DNA of 64,000 bases from Saprospira grandis DSM 2844. GTDB lineage: Bacteria > Bacteroidota > Bacteroidia > Chitinophagales > Saprospiraceae. The stretch spans positions 163,117 through 227,116 of the forward strand of contig NZ_JH719942.1 in the NCBI RefSeq assembly GCF_000275825.1. Direction: 5' to 3'. Shown here piece by piece: positions 40,920-49,870 of this stretch (the stretch's first letter is position 1; the number at the start of each line of letters is the position of its first letter). Made by a program: the position numbers and the translations under genes. The notes under the pieces are model-generated. The model was given only the letters and a program-made list of their open reading frames with translations, had not been told where the DNA came from and did no database searches.

Positions 40920-43900
40920 TTATTTGTTCCGCTTAAATGGATTTTTATTGCCAAAGGGGTTATTCAATTTATCCTGAAGAATCTTGTCGGCTGCTTCTTT
41001 GGCCGCCGTCTCAATGCTATCTCGGATGCGTTTGGCCTCTTCGGAAGAAGCCGCCTGAGCGGCCAAGCGCTCGGCCTCTTTACGGGCCCGTTCCTTGGCT
41101 TCCTCGGCTAGGCGCTCGGCCTCTTTGCGGGCGCGTTCTTCGACCTCGGCTTTTAGGCGTTCGGCCTCGGCTTTTACTTTTTCTTCGGCCTCGGCCTTGA
41201 GCTTTTCGGCCTCTTCTTTAAGGTTATCTTTAACTTGGTCGCCCATAGATTCGCCAGATTTACCCTCGGCTCCCAGGACCTTAGGACTAAATTTGGGGTT
41301 GCTCAAATTGCCCGTAATATCTACAGCAAAGTTGATAAATGCAGCCTCTTCTACCTTGATGCCCAGCTTACTAGCCTGACTAGCGAGAAGATTGCCAGCG
41401 GCTTGGGTGGCCCCACCAATTACCGAATTATCGATCATGGCTTTAGGGACCCGCATCTTGAGGTCGTAGTCCATCGTTTGGTCCAAACCATGGGCCCCGC
41501 CAAAGGTCATATCAATTCCCTTTTGGGTAAAGGCAAAAGGCTCTACCGTCAGTTTTCCATCCTTAATTTTAAAGAAGTTGCGAGTATTTTGGATCTCGAT
41601 ATTCTCCAAAGCCTTGATGCCCATTTTCTGGCTCAGGCCCTTAAGGGGCGTACTGCCTTTAAGGACCGCATCAAAGGTTTCTAGCAAACCTTCGGAGTTG
41701 AGGCTGGCCATATCGGGATACAAATTGGGCTCTAAAATTCCGTTGAGGCTAAATTTAGAGTTAAACTTACCCAACATGCCCTTCATTATCGGTGCAAAAG
41801 TGGCGACTAGGGGCACTCCTTCGGCAATTTTGGCAAAATCGAGTTGGGCCACATCATAGGCAAAATCGAACTTAGGCGCTTTGGGGTCTTGGCTATTGTA
41901 TTCTCCGTTTAGGATAATGCTTCCGCCAAAGGCATTACAGCTCAAATTGGTCATTTCTACCTTCTCTTCATAGACGCGGAGGTCGCCCGCCACATTATCC
42001 AATTGGTAGACATCATAGATAAACTTTTTGAAGCGAGCCTTCATATGAAAGTCAATATTGGCGGGGACCAAAATGGGTTCGAAGGCTGTTTCTGCGGTAC
42101 TGGGATCGGCTGGAGCGGGAGCTGCTTCGGGTTCTGTGGCGCTGCCATCTTCGGTCATAAACTGATTGACGTTCATATAATTAGAGTAGAGATTTAGTTC
42201 CCCTTTGAGCAACTCATTTTTAAAGAGATAGCCAAAAACATTATCAAGTTGGCCATCGGCTTTGATATCTACTTTATTGATAAGCAGCTCAAAATTGCTC
42301 ATTTTTGCTCGGCTGGGCGAGAATTTGCCCACGGCCTTCATATTTTTCATTTCATAGACATCATAGACCATTTTATCGCAGCTAAAATCTGCGGCAAAGT
42401 CCCAGCGGTCAAAGAGTTCATCTTCATTGATGCTGCTAGTGGTATCGGTCATATTGGTAGCGGCCATTTCCTCCTCGGAGGTAGTGGTGGTATCGCCCAT
42501 CAGCTCGTTGAGGTCGAGTAGACGAGAAGTCACTTTGAGCTTTCCGGTCATAATTTTATCGCCAGAAAAATAAGTGAGTAGGTTGTCTAATTTTCCTTGG
42601 GCCTGAATATCGCTTTTGCCCATAGTAAGGTCAAAGGCTTGCAGGTCCACATCATTGGGGCTAAAAAGCATCAGCATCTTTTTGATGCGGATATCGGGCA
42701 TCCCTTCCATGAGGTAGATCATATTTTCGATGCCTAATTTTCCTTGCATATCGACCTTCTCATATTTTTGTTCGGTCACATAAGACATGCGGGTATTGGC
42801 TTGGAGTTGGGCCTCGATGAGGCCGGCCATGCTGCTCCCTTCCATAGGAAAAGCCTTGGAGAGTTCGGCCAGATTGATTTTTCCTTCTACTGCGCTCTTA
42901 ATATCGGGATCGCTCATAGGCGTTTTGAGGAAAAGCGAGGCGGAAAAGGGGTTTTGGCCCAATTTGAAGGCAAATTGCTTCAAGTCTACAGTCAATTTAT
43001 CCAAATCTGAAGAAGGGCTATTAACTTTGAGGTCTACCCCAATATCGCTCACGCCCATGGGCAAATCGGGATATTGAAAGGTGCCATTAGCGGCTTTTAG
43101 GGCCATATTAAAGGCGGGATAGCTCTTCTCGTTGAAGGTGCCGTTTACTGCTCCGTTCAGACTAAAATCGCCAGAAGTTTTTACGCTTTCAAAGCCCTCG
43201 ATATAGGCGGCGGGCAGCATAGAGAGCAGGCTTGCAAAATTGTTATTGGGGGCAGAAAACTTAAGCTCCTCAAAAATAATATCGTCGCCTTTCATGAGTA
43301 CGGTCCCTTCTGCGCCCAATTTTAGGGCATTAAGCTGAAGGGCGTTATCGAGTAGTTTAAAGCTCATTTCGCCTTCCTTCATGCCCACGCCAATATTGAT
43401 TTCGGCATCGACTACTGCTTTATTGAGGTAGCTCACTCCATCATAATTGAGTTGGAGCGACTGCATTTGGGTGCTGGTATAAAAATCAAATTGCTCTAGG
43501 CTCATATCGCCAGAACCCTTATGGTTAAGGCCTTTGATTTGCAAAAATGCGGCATTAGGGGCATCATCATAAGTCATTTCGCCCTCAATAATTTGGTAAG
43601 AGCGGAGGGCAAACTGAAAATCGCTACTTTCGCTACTGCTCGTTTCTTCTTCGACGGTGGCGCTGCTATCCGTTTTCATGATATCATAATTGGCCTTTCC
43701 GTTTTTGAGGACCTTCACATAGAACTTGGGTTCTTCAAAAACCAATGAATTTACGGCATAATTGCCCGAAATCACTTGGAAGAGGTTGAGGCGCAGGCTA
43801 ATGCGTTTAACATCGGCTAGTTTGAGGCCATCAAATTCCTCTTGGCCCGTCACTTTGAGGCCCTTAAGATCAAAGGCAAAATTGGGAAAGGTCCAGAGGA

Positions 43901-44075
43901 GGGAAAGCTCGGTCCCTTCAAAATCTAGGGTGGCATTCAGTTGTTCATTGGCTGCTTCCTTAACCAATTTTTCGATATCCTCTTTAAAAATCATGGGCAG
44001 CGTAATAGCGGCCAGCACAAAGAGGATGAGAAAGCTAAACAATCCGATGAGGGAGTACTTTATCCATTTTTTCAT
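40920..44075 (-). CDS. AsmA-family protein with charged coiled-coil tail
   Basis: Protein of 1051 aa. N-terminal membrane anchor (residues 9-29, SLIGLFSFLILFVLAAITLP), then a long repeated beta-rich body typical of AsmA proteins (LDFEGTELSLLWTFPNFAFD at the start; GSTPLKGLSQKMGIKALENI, TVEPFAFTQKGIDMTFGGAHGL and MDYDLKMRVPKAMI near the end are the AsmA C-terminal signature). Relatives form periplasmic bridges for lipid transport between membranes. After about residue 960 comes an unusual run of Lys/Glu/Ala/Arg heptads (EAERLKAEVEERARKEAERL), probably a coiled coil extending into the periplasm. Bracketed by repeat copies 15 and 16. Confidence 0.85.
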   Translation of the reverse strand: MKKWIKYSLIGLFSFLILFVLAAITLPMIFKEDIEKLVKEAANEQLNATLDFEGTELSLLWTFPNFAFDLKGLKVTGQEEFDGLKLADVKRISLRLNLFQVISGNYAVNSLVFEEPKFYVKVLKNGKANYDIMKTDSSATVEEETSSSESSDFQFALRSYQIIEGEMTYDDAPNAAFLQIKGLNHKGSGDMSLEQFDFYTSTQMQSLQLNYDGVSYLNKAVVDAEINIGVGMKEGEMSFKLLDNALQLNALKLGAEGTVLMKGDDIIFEELKFSAPNNNFASLLSMLPAAYIEGFESVKTSGDFSLNGAVNGTFNEKSYPAFNMALKAANGTFQYPDLPMGVSDIGVDLKVNSPSSDLDKLTVDLKQFAFKLGQNPFSASLFLKTPMSDPDIKSAVEGKINLAELSKAFPMEGSSMAGLIEAQLQANTRMSYVTEQKYEKVDMQGKLGIENMIYLMEGMPDIRIKKMLMLFSPNDVDLQAFDLTMGKSDIQAQGKLDNLLTYFSGDKIMTGKLKVTSRLLDLNELMGDTTTTSEEEMAATNMTDTTSSINEDELFDRWDFAADFSCDKMVYDVYEMKNMKAVGKFSPSRAKMSNFELLINKVDIKADGQLDNVFGYLFKNELLKGELNLYSNYMNVNQFMTEDGSATEPEAAPAPADPSTAETAFEPILVPANIDFHMKARFKKFIYDVYQLDNVAGDLRVYEEKVEMTNLSCNAFGGSIILNGEYNSQDPKAPKFDFAYDVAQLDFAKIAEGVPLVATFAPIMKGMLGKFNSKFSLNGILEPNLYPDMASLNSEGLLETFDAVLKGSTPLKGLSQKMGIKALENIEIQNTRNFFKIKDGKLTVEPFAFTQKGIDMTFGGAHGLDQTMDYDLKMRVPKAMIDNSVIGGATQAAGNLLASQASKLGIKVEEAAFINFAVDITGNLSNPKFSPKVLGAEGKSGESMGDQVKDNLKEEAEKLKAEAEEKVKAEAERLKAEVEERARKEAERLAEEAKERARKEAERLAAQAASSEEAKRIRDSIETAAKEAADKILQDKLNNPFGNKNPFKRNK

Positions 44076-44132
44076 ACAGTAAGTTTTTTTTTAAAGGTAA
44101 AAATTAGGATCTAAAGCAGGGGCTTTAAGGTC

Positions 44133-44316
44133 ATTTTTTTTTGGGGCTGCCCCTTCGCTGCGCTCGGGTCGGGCTCTGTCGCAGCTCGCAGGTTTGCTCG
44201 GCCCTGCAGGCTTTTTCGCTTTGCTTCAAAAGCCTTGGGTCTGCCGCCTATGGCGGCCCTGCTATCCATCCCTCAGCCGGTCGTCGCTTTGCTCCTCGGC
44301 GGCGGCTGCGCCGCCT
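44133..44316 (-). repeat. Stem-swap element copy 16
   Basis: Minus-oriented copy with GCCGCC-ATA-GGCGGC and GGCTTTT...AAAAAGCC stems around GAAGCAAAGCG, and a GGCGGC-GCA-GCCGCC hairpin at the far end. It faces the AsmA gene start. Confidence 0.85.
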
Positions 44317-44409
44317 TATTTGGACCAAAAAATGCGGGCCTTAGGGTTTCATTTGAGCCCAAAAGCTTGTCTGCCTGCCATTTTTTTATGTACTTTGCCC
44401 AGGCTCAGT

Positions 44410-44537
44410 TTGGCCCAGCGCTGCGCAGCCGTGGCCCGCAGGGCCAGACCCAGCGGGCGAAGCCCGCGCAGGGCCGAGCAGACCTGCGAGCGGCGTAGCA
44501 TAGCGGCGGCCAGCTTTGCTGGCCGCGGGCCCCAAAA
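44410..44537 (+). repeat. Stem-swap element copy 17
   Basis: Plus-oriented copy with CAGCGCTGCGCAGCC opening, TGGCCC-GCA-GGGCCA and GCGGGC-GAA-GCCCGC stems and a GCGGCCAGC-TTT-GCTGGCCGC end before GGGCCCC-A. It is back to back with copy 16 and ends 12 bases before the DUF4296 gene. Confidence 0.85.
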
Positions 44538-44549
44538 CAAAAAAATAAG

Positions 44550-44978
44550 ATGTTGAAAGTCATTATCTATAGTAGTTGTTTGTTTCTTTTGTTGGCTTGT
44601 TATCGGCCATTAGAGACCGAGGCGCCCATTTTGGGAGAGCAAGAAATCATTCCATTTTTGGTAGACCTTCATTTGGCCGAGGCCAAGGTAGCGGAATATA
44701 ATAGTTTGACTGTTTTGGCCAAAGATAGTTTAGCGGCGGAGCAATATGCCACCCTCTTTCAGATTCATCAGATAGAGCCTACTGATTTTCAGCAGAGTAT
44801 GCAGGCTTATATGGGCAACCCCGAGGCCTTGCAACAGCTCTATGAAAAAGTAGTAGAGGCCCTATTGGAGCATGAGTTGAAACATAGTGAGCGGAGTAAG
44901 AAAGGCAAAAAACGCTCGGCGGCAGAGGCCTTAGAACAAGTAGAAGTGGTTCGAGACAGCAGCAAAAAAGAAAACTAA
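44550..44978 (+). CDS. DUF4296 lipoprotein
   Basis: Protein of 142 aa with a lipobox (LFLLLAC, Cys at 17). Residues 25-110 match the DUF4296 pattern: FLVDLHLAEAKVAEY near the start, a helical middle, and a final FQQSMQAYMGNPEALQQLYEKV segment, as in small Bacteroidota lipoproteins. Function unknown. The tail is Lys/Ser/Glu-rich. Starts 12 bases after repeat copy 17. Confidence 0.82.
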   Translation: MLKVIIYSSCLFLLLACYRPLETEAPILGEQEIIPFLVDLHLAEAKVAEYNSLTVLAKDSLAAEQYATLFQIHQIEPTDFQQSMQAYMGNPEALQQLYEKVVEALLEHELKHSERSKKGKKRSAAEALEQVEVVRDSSKKEN

Positions 44979-45052
44979 GGTCTATTAAACTCTTTTGGAG
45001 CCAGGCTGTTAAGATATTGTCTAAATAAACAGACAAATTCAGAAAAAAGCCT

Positions 45053-45060
45053 TAGCTTTG
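45053..45060 (+). promoter_or_regulatory. -7 promoter box of the Fe-S carrier gene
   Basis: TAGCTTTG fits TAnnTTTG. It leaves only about 10 bases before the ATG at 45071 but 25 before the ATG at 45086, which favours the second start. Confidence 0.45.
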
Positions 45061-45085
45061 TTGGCTATAAATGATATTAAATTAT

Positions 45086-45445
45086 ATGTCTACAGAAAAA
45101 AATACCCCTCAGATGGAAAACCCAATTATATTGACGGATGGGGCCGTAAAACAGCTCCTTAGAATTAAGGAAAAGGAGAACATTGCCGAGGGCCATGGTT
45201 TGCGCGTGGGCGTGAAGGGTGGCGGTTGTGCTGGATTCTCTTATATTTTGGGCTTTGATGAAAAAGGCGCCGATGATGATGAATTTGTGATTAACGGCAT
45301 TACGGTATTTATGGACCGGGCCCATGCAATTTACCTCCTTGGCATTGAGGTTGATTTTCAGGATGGCCTTGGCAACCGAGGATTTACCTTTAACAACCCC
45401 AATGCGGAAGAAACCTGTGGTTGTGGCACTTCTTTTTCGGCTTAA
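45086..45445 (+). CDS. A-type iron-sulfur cluster carrier (IscA/ErpA/SufA family)
   Basis: Protein of 119 aa. Start LTDGAVKQLLRIKEKE, then GLRVGVKGGGCAGFSYILGF with the first Cys, and the C-terminal ETCGCGTSF with the Cys pair; these three Cys are the cluster ligands of the family. It passes Fe-S clusters to target enzymes in the cytoplasm. No other isc or suf gene is near. I use the ATG at 45086 (MSTEKNTPQ) because of the position of the -7 box; the ATG at 45071 would add five residues. Confidence 0.92.
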   Translation: MSTEKNTPQMENPIILTDGAVKQLLRIKEKENIAEGHGLRVGVKGGGCAGFSYILGFDEKGADDDEFVINGITVFMDRAHAIYLLGIEVDFQDGLGNRGFTFNNPNAEETCGCGTSFSA

Positions 45446-45468
45446 TGTAAAATATTAAAGATGTAGAG

Positions 45469-45498
45469 GGTCTAGCGCGAAGCGTTGGGCCTTTTTTT
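45469..45498 (+). terminator. Terminator of the Fe-S carrier gene
   Basis: Stem GGTCTAGCGC/GCGTTGGGCC with three G-U pairs and a GAA loop, followed by seven T, 23 bases after the stop. Confidence 0.7.
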
Positions 45499-45511
45499 AT
45501 GCAATTTAGTT

Positions 45512-46060
45512 ATGAGAAAAACAGCTATATTCTTTTTTTTGGCCTTGGGCCTTCTTGCTTGTCAAACAGAAAACACAGAGGTCCAAAAAGGAGCAGAATA
45601 TTTTGACCTACCTGCTTATTTTAAGGCAGAAGCCCAACGCTTGAAAGAAGAAGCGCCAGCTTACCAAAAAGTGATTTGGGCAAAGGGCGAAGTAGATAGT
45701 ATATCTGGAGAAACCCTAGATTGGGAAAAAGAGCTGGCCATTTTTGGTCGGGAGCAGCTGCATGAGCCAGCGGTGCGAGAAGATTACCAAAGAGATAGTG
45801 TTGCTTTAGAAAATGGCTATGAGATTCGCTATCAAAGTTTGATAGAAAAGCGTAATTTAGAGCGTTTAGTCCTTGAGTATGGTCCAAAAAAGGAGTTGCA
45901 AAGCTTGCGGTTAAGTCTAAGCCAAAACAATACGGTATATGCTGGCCAAAGCGAGCTAAGGTATTGGCCTCAAAAGGGCTATCAGTTGCATAAGGACCAA
46001 AAAGTAGTTGCTTTTGATTCGGCTCAATATCGCCTTCATCTTCATTTTCTGGCCCATTAA
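45512..46060 (+). CDS. Lipoprotein of unknown function
   Basis: Protein of 182 aa with a lipobox (FLALGLLAC, Cys at 17). The body is mostly polar (YFDLPAYFKAEAQRLKEEAP, then alternating strand-like segments such as YEIRYQSLIEKRNLERLVLEY). No family recognised. I start at 45512 (MRKTAIFFF); an upstream in-frame ATG at 45485 falls in the T-run of the terminator. The next gene starts 12 bases after its stop, so they may share a transcript. Confidence 0.7.
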   Translation: MRKTAIFFFLALGLLACQTENTEVQKGAEYFDLPAYFKAEAQRLKEEAPAYQKVIWAKGEVDSISGETLDWEKELAIFGREQLHEPAVREDYQRDSVALENGYEIRYQSLIEKRNLERLVLEYGPKKELQSLRLSLSQNNTVYAGQSELRYWPQKGYQLHKDQKVVAFDSAQYRLHLHFLAH

Positions 46061-46072
46061 GTTTTTCTGTTT

Positions 46073-46996
46073 ATGTTTCCCTTATTTCGGCAGCCCTCGG
46101 CTTTGCGCGAATCACTTTCTTATCAGCTTGGGTTTAGCCTTTTTTTGGGGCTAGTGGTGACCCTTGTGGTGCATAGCCAAATGCCCGACAGTCCGGTTTC
46201 GGCTTATCGGGAGTGGGCGGATGCGGTTATTTGTGGACTTACGGCTATTTTGGTTTTTAGTGGGCAGCTCAGCATTTTGCCTTATTTATTGGGCAATTGG
46301 TTTAGTCCGGATCGTTGGACGATTGGCCGAGATTTGTTGTTTAGTAGCTGGGTATTTTTTGTGGTGGGGCTTGTCAATTCTCTGATGCTGGTTTATTTGG
46401 GCTGGATGCAGTTTCAGTGGTCTGGTTTTTTTTGGCAGCAGTTTTTACAATTGGCTTGGGGTCTCCCTCCTATTAGTTTGATGGTCGTTTGGCGCAATCA
46501 GAAGTATGCGGCCTTAAATATGGCATGGTCCAAGCAGATTGACGAAAAAATTGAGGAGCGGGGCAGTTTGGCTTTAGGGCCTGGTCCCGAGCTGCTGCGC
46601 TTGCAAGCGGCCCAAAGGCCTTTGGGTTTGCCCGCTCCCCAAAAACGAGAGGGGCCCAAGCTGTTGGTTTATCATCAGGGGGGGGCCAAGGGCATTTTTT
46701 TAGAAGATATTTTGGCGCTTTATAGCCAAAAGGGAGAACTGGAGATTTATTGGGCCGAAGCGGGGCAGCTGGCTTATATTAAGGTACAAATGCGGCTAAA
46801 AGAAACCCAAGAGGCCTTGGCCCAACAAACTATTTTGCATCGGGTGCATCGTTTTTATTGGGCCAATTTGGCTCGAGTGACGGCCAGCGAAAGTAATGCG
46901 CGGCATATTTTGCTTTCTTTGCCGCAGTTGCCCCAAACTATTCCTGTTTCTAAAACTTACAGAAAAGCAGTACAAGCTTATTTTGAGATGGATTAG
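46073..46996 (+). CDS. Membrane-bound LytTR-type transcription regulator
   Basis: Protein of 307 aa. Four membrane segments in residues 20-150 (LGFSLFLGLVVTLVV, ADAVICGLTAILVFSGQLSI, LLFSSWVFFVVGLVNSLMLV, FLQLAWGLPPISLMVV) and a cytoplasmic C-terminal domain from about 200 (LEDILALYSQKGELEIYW...LKETQEALAQQTILHRVHRFYWANLARV) with the LytTR pattern (helix-free beta DNA-binding domain). It senses an envelope signal and binds DNA directly. No response regulator or kinase partner is adjacent. Confidence 0.75.
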   Translation: MFPLFRQPSALRESLSYQLGFSLFLGLVVTLVVHSQMPDSPVSAYREWADAVICGLTAILVFSGQLSILPYLLGNWFSPDRWTIGRDLLFSSWVFFVVGLVNSLMLVYLGWMQFQWSGFFWQQFLQLAWGLPPISLMVVWRNQKYAALNMAWSKQIDEKIEERGSLALGPGPELLRLQAAQRPLGLPAPQKREGPKLLVYHQGGAKGIFLEDILALYSQKGELEIYWAEAGQLAYIKVQMRLKETQEALAQQTILHRVHRFYWANLARVTASESNARHILLSLPQLPQTIPVSKTYRKAVQAYFEMD

Positions 46997-47009
46997 CGCT
47001 GGCAATTAA

Positions 47010-47269
47010 AGGGCCGAAGGCCCGCCGGCCTAGCGATGTGCAGGGGTGGCCGAAGGCCAGACCCAGGCGGCAAAGCCGCCGCAGGGCCGAGCGACCCGAC
47101 CAACGGGAGCCGACGCAGCGAAGCAAGTAACAGCGAGCCCCGCAACGACAACAAGGCCTTCAGGCCGCAGTTCGACGACCGAAGGAAGTAACCGCCGACG
47201 AGCGAAGCGAGGCGACAACAAGGCTGCAAGCCGCAGTTCGACGACCAACGGGAGTAACGCCCCAAAACA
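47010..47269 (+). repeat. Stem-swap element copy 18 (long form)
   Basis: Plus-oriented copy with TGGCCGAAGGCCA and GGCGGC-AAA-GCCGCC stems, then two consecutive AGTTCGACGACC modules (with AAGGCCTTCAGGCC and AAGGCTGCAAGCC stems) separated by GACGAGCGAAGCGAGG. It ends 4 bases from the serine hydrolase 3' end. Confidence 0.85.
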
Positions 47270-47272
47270 GCC

Positions 47273-48646
47273 CTAATCTTTACAAGCATTCATTTTTTTG
47301 CTTATCATTTCTTGGCGTTCTGGCGCCATATTCATGGCTTTTTTATAGATTTTTTTGGCTGCCTTGCATTTTCCCTGAGCCGCTAAGTTTTCGGCTTGAA
47401 TGAGGCAAGCCTCCCAATCTTCGGGCAAAATTTTGTACATAATATTGCTGAGCGGGCCACTAGCCGCATAATTTTTTTGGCCAAAATGGTAGCGCTCCAA
47501 CCAATAGATATCGAGCAAATCCTCTTGGCTATCGTCCTTTTTGTTTTTCCAGTACCATTTTTCGAGCTTTTTAAAATCGCCTGCTTCAATTTTTTCGGCC
47601 AAATCATAGGCTAAATTGCGCTGCGGCTTCTCCAATTCCATTTTTGGATAAATGTAGGCCAGCGCAATATCGTCGGCCAATTGTAGGGAATTGCTCAAGA
47701 GCAGCACGCCCTTGCCATTGGTTTTATTGTAGGCCATAATGCTCGAGTAACTGCCCGTCAGGCCCGTATGCATGAGGATTTCGGTCTCTCTATCGGGTCG
47801 ATAAATGAACCAACCGCCCTTGTAATAAAGTTTTCCTTGGCCCAAATCATCGAGGCCCGTGGGAATGGCATCCTCTACCCAACCGGGTTGAAATAAAATA
47901 TTATGTTCAATTTGGTAGTTCAAAAAAGCGGCTAAATCTTCGGTCGAACTCCAAAGTCCACCGGCATAGCGACTAGGGCCAGAGAAGGCCCAATTTGCGC
48001 TCGGCAGGCCCAAATTTCGAGGCGCTACGGCGGCTGCTGTGGGGCCAAAATGCGTATTGTTCATCTTGGCTTTTTTGAAAACCGACTGCAGGAGCTGCTC
48101 ATAAGTTTGGCCTGTTTGCTGCGCCACAATTTGGCCCAAGATCATATAACTCCAGTTAGAATAGGCCCATTGCCCCATTTCATAGGGCTCCCAATGCGTC
48201 AATTCCTGCCACATTTTTTCTTCGCTATAATCTTGATAGGGGTTGGCCCAATTGGCTGGCGAAAAGTCATCTGCCAAGCGCGGCAAACCCGCCTGATGCT
48301 GCAGTAAATCTAAGGGCCGAATTTCTTCTAAATAGGGATTATCTACCTTCGGGAGCAGCTCGGATAAAGGCTGCCGAAGTTTTTTGCCCAATAGATGCAA
48401 GGCCAATTCTGCTGTAAAAGTTTTGCTCAGCGAGCCAATTTCGTACTGGCTTTTTTCTGTAATTTCAGCCCCCCCAAAGTTCCGATAAGCAACTGGCCCC
48501 TCAGGATATATTAAAGCGACAGAAATGGCCGGATTTATTTTTTCTTGCTGCCGTCTCTGCATTTCTGCCTCTAAAATCTCTTCTGCTTGCGCCCAAATTG
48601 AGCCCGACAAGCCCATGAACAAGAGTAATAAACTGAGTTTTTGCAT
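47273..48646 (-). CDS. Class C beta-lactamase family serine hydrolase
   Basis: Protein of 457 aa with a signal peptide (residues 1-19, GSIWAQ). Active-site motifs: SLSK at 72-75 (S-x-x-K), YSN in AYSNWSYMILG (Y-x-N), and HTG in ILMHTGLTGSY. These are the three motifs of the beta-lactamase/DD-peptidase fold. The context of the first 330 residues fits the AmpC/EstB branch of periplasmic peptidases and esterases; residues 350-457 are extra and TPR-like (AENLAAQGKCKAAKKIYKKA). Whether it hydrolyses beta-lactams, peptidoglycan or esters cannot be told. Confidence 0.87.
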   Translation of the reverse strand: MQKLSLLLLFMGLSGSIWAQAEEILEAEMQRRQQEKINPAISVALIYPEGPVAYRNFGGAEITEKSQYEIGSLSKTFTAELALHLLGKKLRQPLSELLPKVDNPYLEEIRPLDLLQHQAGLPRLADDFSPANWANPYQDYSEEKMWQELTHWEPYEMGQWAYSNWSYMILGQIVAQQTGQTYEQLLQSVFKKAKMNNTHFGPTAAAVAPRNLGLPSANWAFSGPSRYAGGLWSSTEDLAAFLNYQIEHNILFQPGWVEDAIPTGLDDLGQGKLYYKGGWFIYRPDRETEILMHTGLTGSYSSIMAYNKTNGKGVLLLSNSLQLADDIALAYIYPKMELEKPQRNLAYDLAEKIEAGDFKKLEKWYWKNKKDDSQEDLLDIYWLERYHFGQKNYAASGPLSNIMYKILPEDWEACLIQAENLAAQGKCKAAKKIYKKAMNMAPERQEMISKKMNACKD

Positions 48647-48710
48647 AATCTATTCGTTTTTTGTACCCTATGAAGCTAGCTTATTTTTTTGGCCCAAGAA
48701 AAATAAAATA

Positions 48711-48745
48711 AAAAAAGCCAACTCTTTCTGAGAGTTGGCTTTTTT
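48711..48745. terminator. Rho-independent terminator
   Basis: Perfect 15-bp stem AAAAAAGCCAACTCT/AGAGTTGGCTTTTTT with a TTCTG loop. It lies 22 bases beyond the 3' end of the minus-strand gene at 48767. Confidence 0.85.
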
Positions 48746-48766
48746 GCTTAGCTAGAAAAATTCGAC

Positions 48767-49657
48767 TTAAATGTAGTCGTAAATTTGTTCTACAGTCAAA
48801 TTTTCGGCTGGAATTTTCGTAATTTCAGAAACCACTTGGTCTTTTCCGTCTTCAATTCTTAGCAAATCAGAAAACAGTTCGCCTTCTACATATTCTTTTT
48901 GCATGAAGCGAACAGCAACTTCTTCCGCATTATATTCCTGGATCAGCTCAATTTTGCTATCGGTCAATAAATATTCTACTTCATTATAAATGAGTTGGCC
49001 TTTTTCATTGTACTTGGGCTGCTGCACATCTGCCATTTGTAGGTCGGGCGCCTCCCCTTCTTCTTCCAACATCACATAATGCGCTACTTTTTTGGGCAAG
49101 TTGCTACCTTCGGCATACTCAAAACGGTGTTCGCCTTCCAGTTCATCGCCAAAAAGCTCGGTAATTTTAATTAAGCGCTCGCCTTCCCAATCCAAAAGCA
49201 CATAGCTGGTGGGCTCATCAGAGGGAAAAACCTCTTGCACCACTTTAACCAATTGGCCGGTCTCATTATAAAAATAGCTATCGGTATCTTTGCCGCCTTC
49301 TTGCAGGTCAGAAAAAACAGACTGCACAATTTGGCCTGCTTCATTATAAGTAATCAACCAATGGCCAGCTTCTTCGCCATCCTGCACATTGAGCACCTCA
49401 TGTTGGTTGGCTGCGGGATAATTATGCTGATATTCTTCCATCAGTTCATTATCTGGACCAAAATGGCGCACGACTTTGCTGCGGCCTGCTTCATCATAGA
49501 GCACTTCTTCGCTCAAAAATTCAATTTCTTGCTCCGCTCGTTGCATACGCGTTTTCACCTGCAATTTCTGGACGGTTTGCTTTGGGTTCTTGGGCATCAA
49601 GTCAATTGAACTAAATTCCTGCACCAAATAATTGGGATTCTTTTTTTCGCTGCTCAT
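48767..49657 (-). CDS. YD-repeat-like cytoplasmic protein of unknown function
   Basis: Protein of 296 aa without signal peptide or membrane segment. It contains repeated Y-(D/N)-E-x-G-x-(V/L) units: LYDEAGRSKVVRHF, TYNEAGQIVQSVFS, FYNETGQLVKVVQE, KYNEKGQLIYNEVE, spaced about 40 residues apart, resembling YD/RHS-type repeats but without toxin domains. Highly acidic overall. Function unknown; a repeat copy lies directly upstream. Confidence 0.65.
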   Translation of the reverse strand: MSSEKKNPNYLVQEFSSIDLMPKNPKQTVQKLQVKTRMQRAEQEIEFLSEEVLYDEAGRSKVVRHFGPDNELMEEYQHNYPAANQHEVLNVQDGEEAGHWLITYNEAGQIVQSVFSDLQEGGKDTDSYFYNETGQLVKVVQEVFPSDEPTSYVLLDWEGERLIKITELFGDELEGEHRFEYAEGSNLPKKVAHYVMLEEEGEAPDLQMADVQQPKYNEKGQLIYNEVEYLLTDSKIELIQEYNAEEVAVRFMQKEYVEGELFSDLLRIEDGKDQVVSEITKIPAENLTVEQIYDYI

Positions 49658-49682
49658 TTTCTAATATTAAAGATGATGATGA

Positions 49683-49839
49683 TTTTTTTTGGGGGCCTCC
49701 GCAGCTTCGCTGCGGCGCTACGTTTCGGGGCTCGCTGTTCGCTCGGCCCTGCAGTTTTTTCGCTTCGCTCAAAAACTTTGGTCTGGCCTACGGCCCCCCC
49801 TACACATCGCTAGGCCAAGGCTCGCTTCGCTCGCCTTCT
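49683..49839 (-). repeat. Stem-swap element copy 19
   Basis: Minus-oriented copy with a GGCC-GTA-GGCC stem, a GTTTTTGAGCGAAGCGAAAA stem and an extra GGCGAGC-GAA-GCGAGCC end. It faces the YD-repeat gene start, 26 bases away. Confidence 0.85.
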
Positions 49840-49870
49840 GCTGTATAAGGCGCAAAGGTAAAAGAAGTTC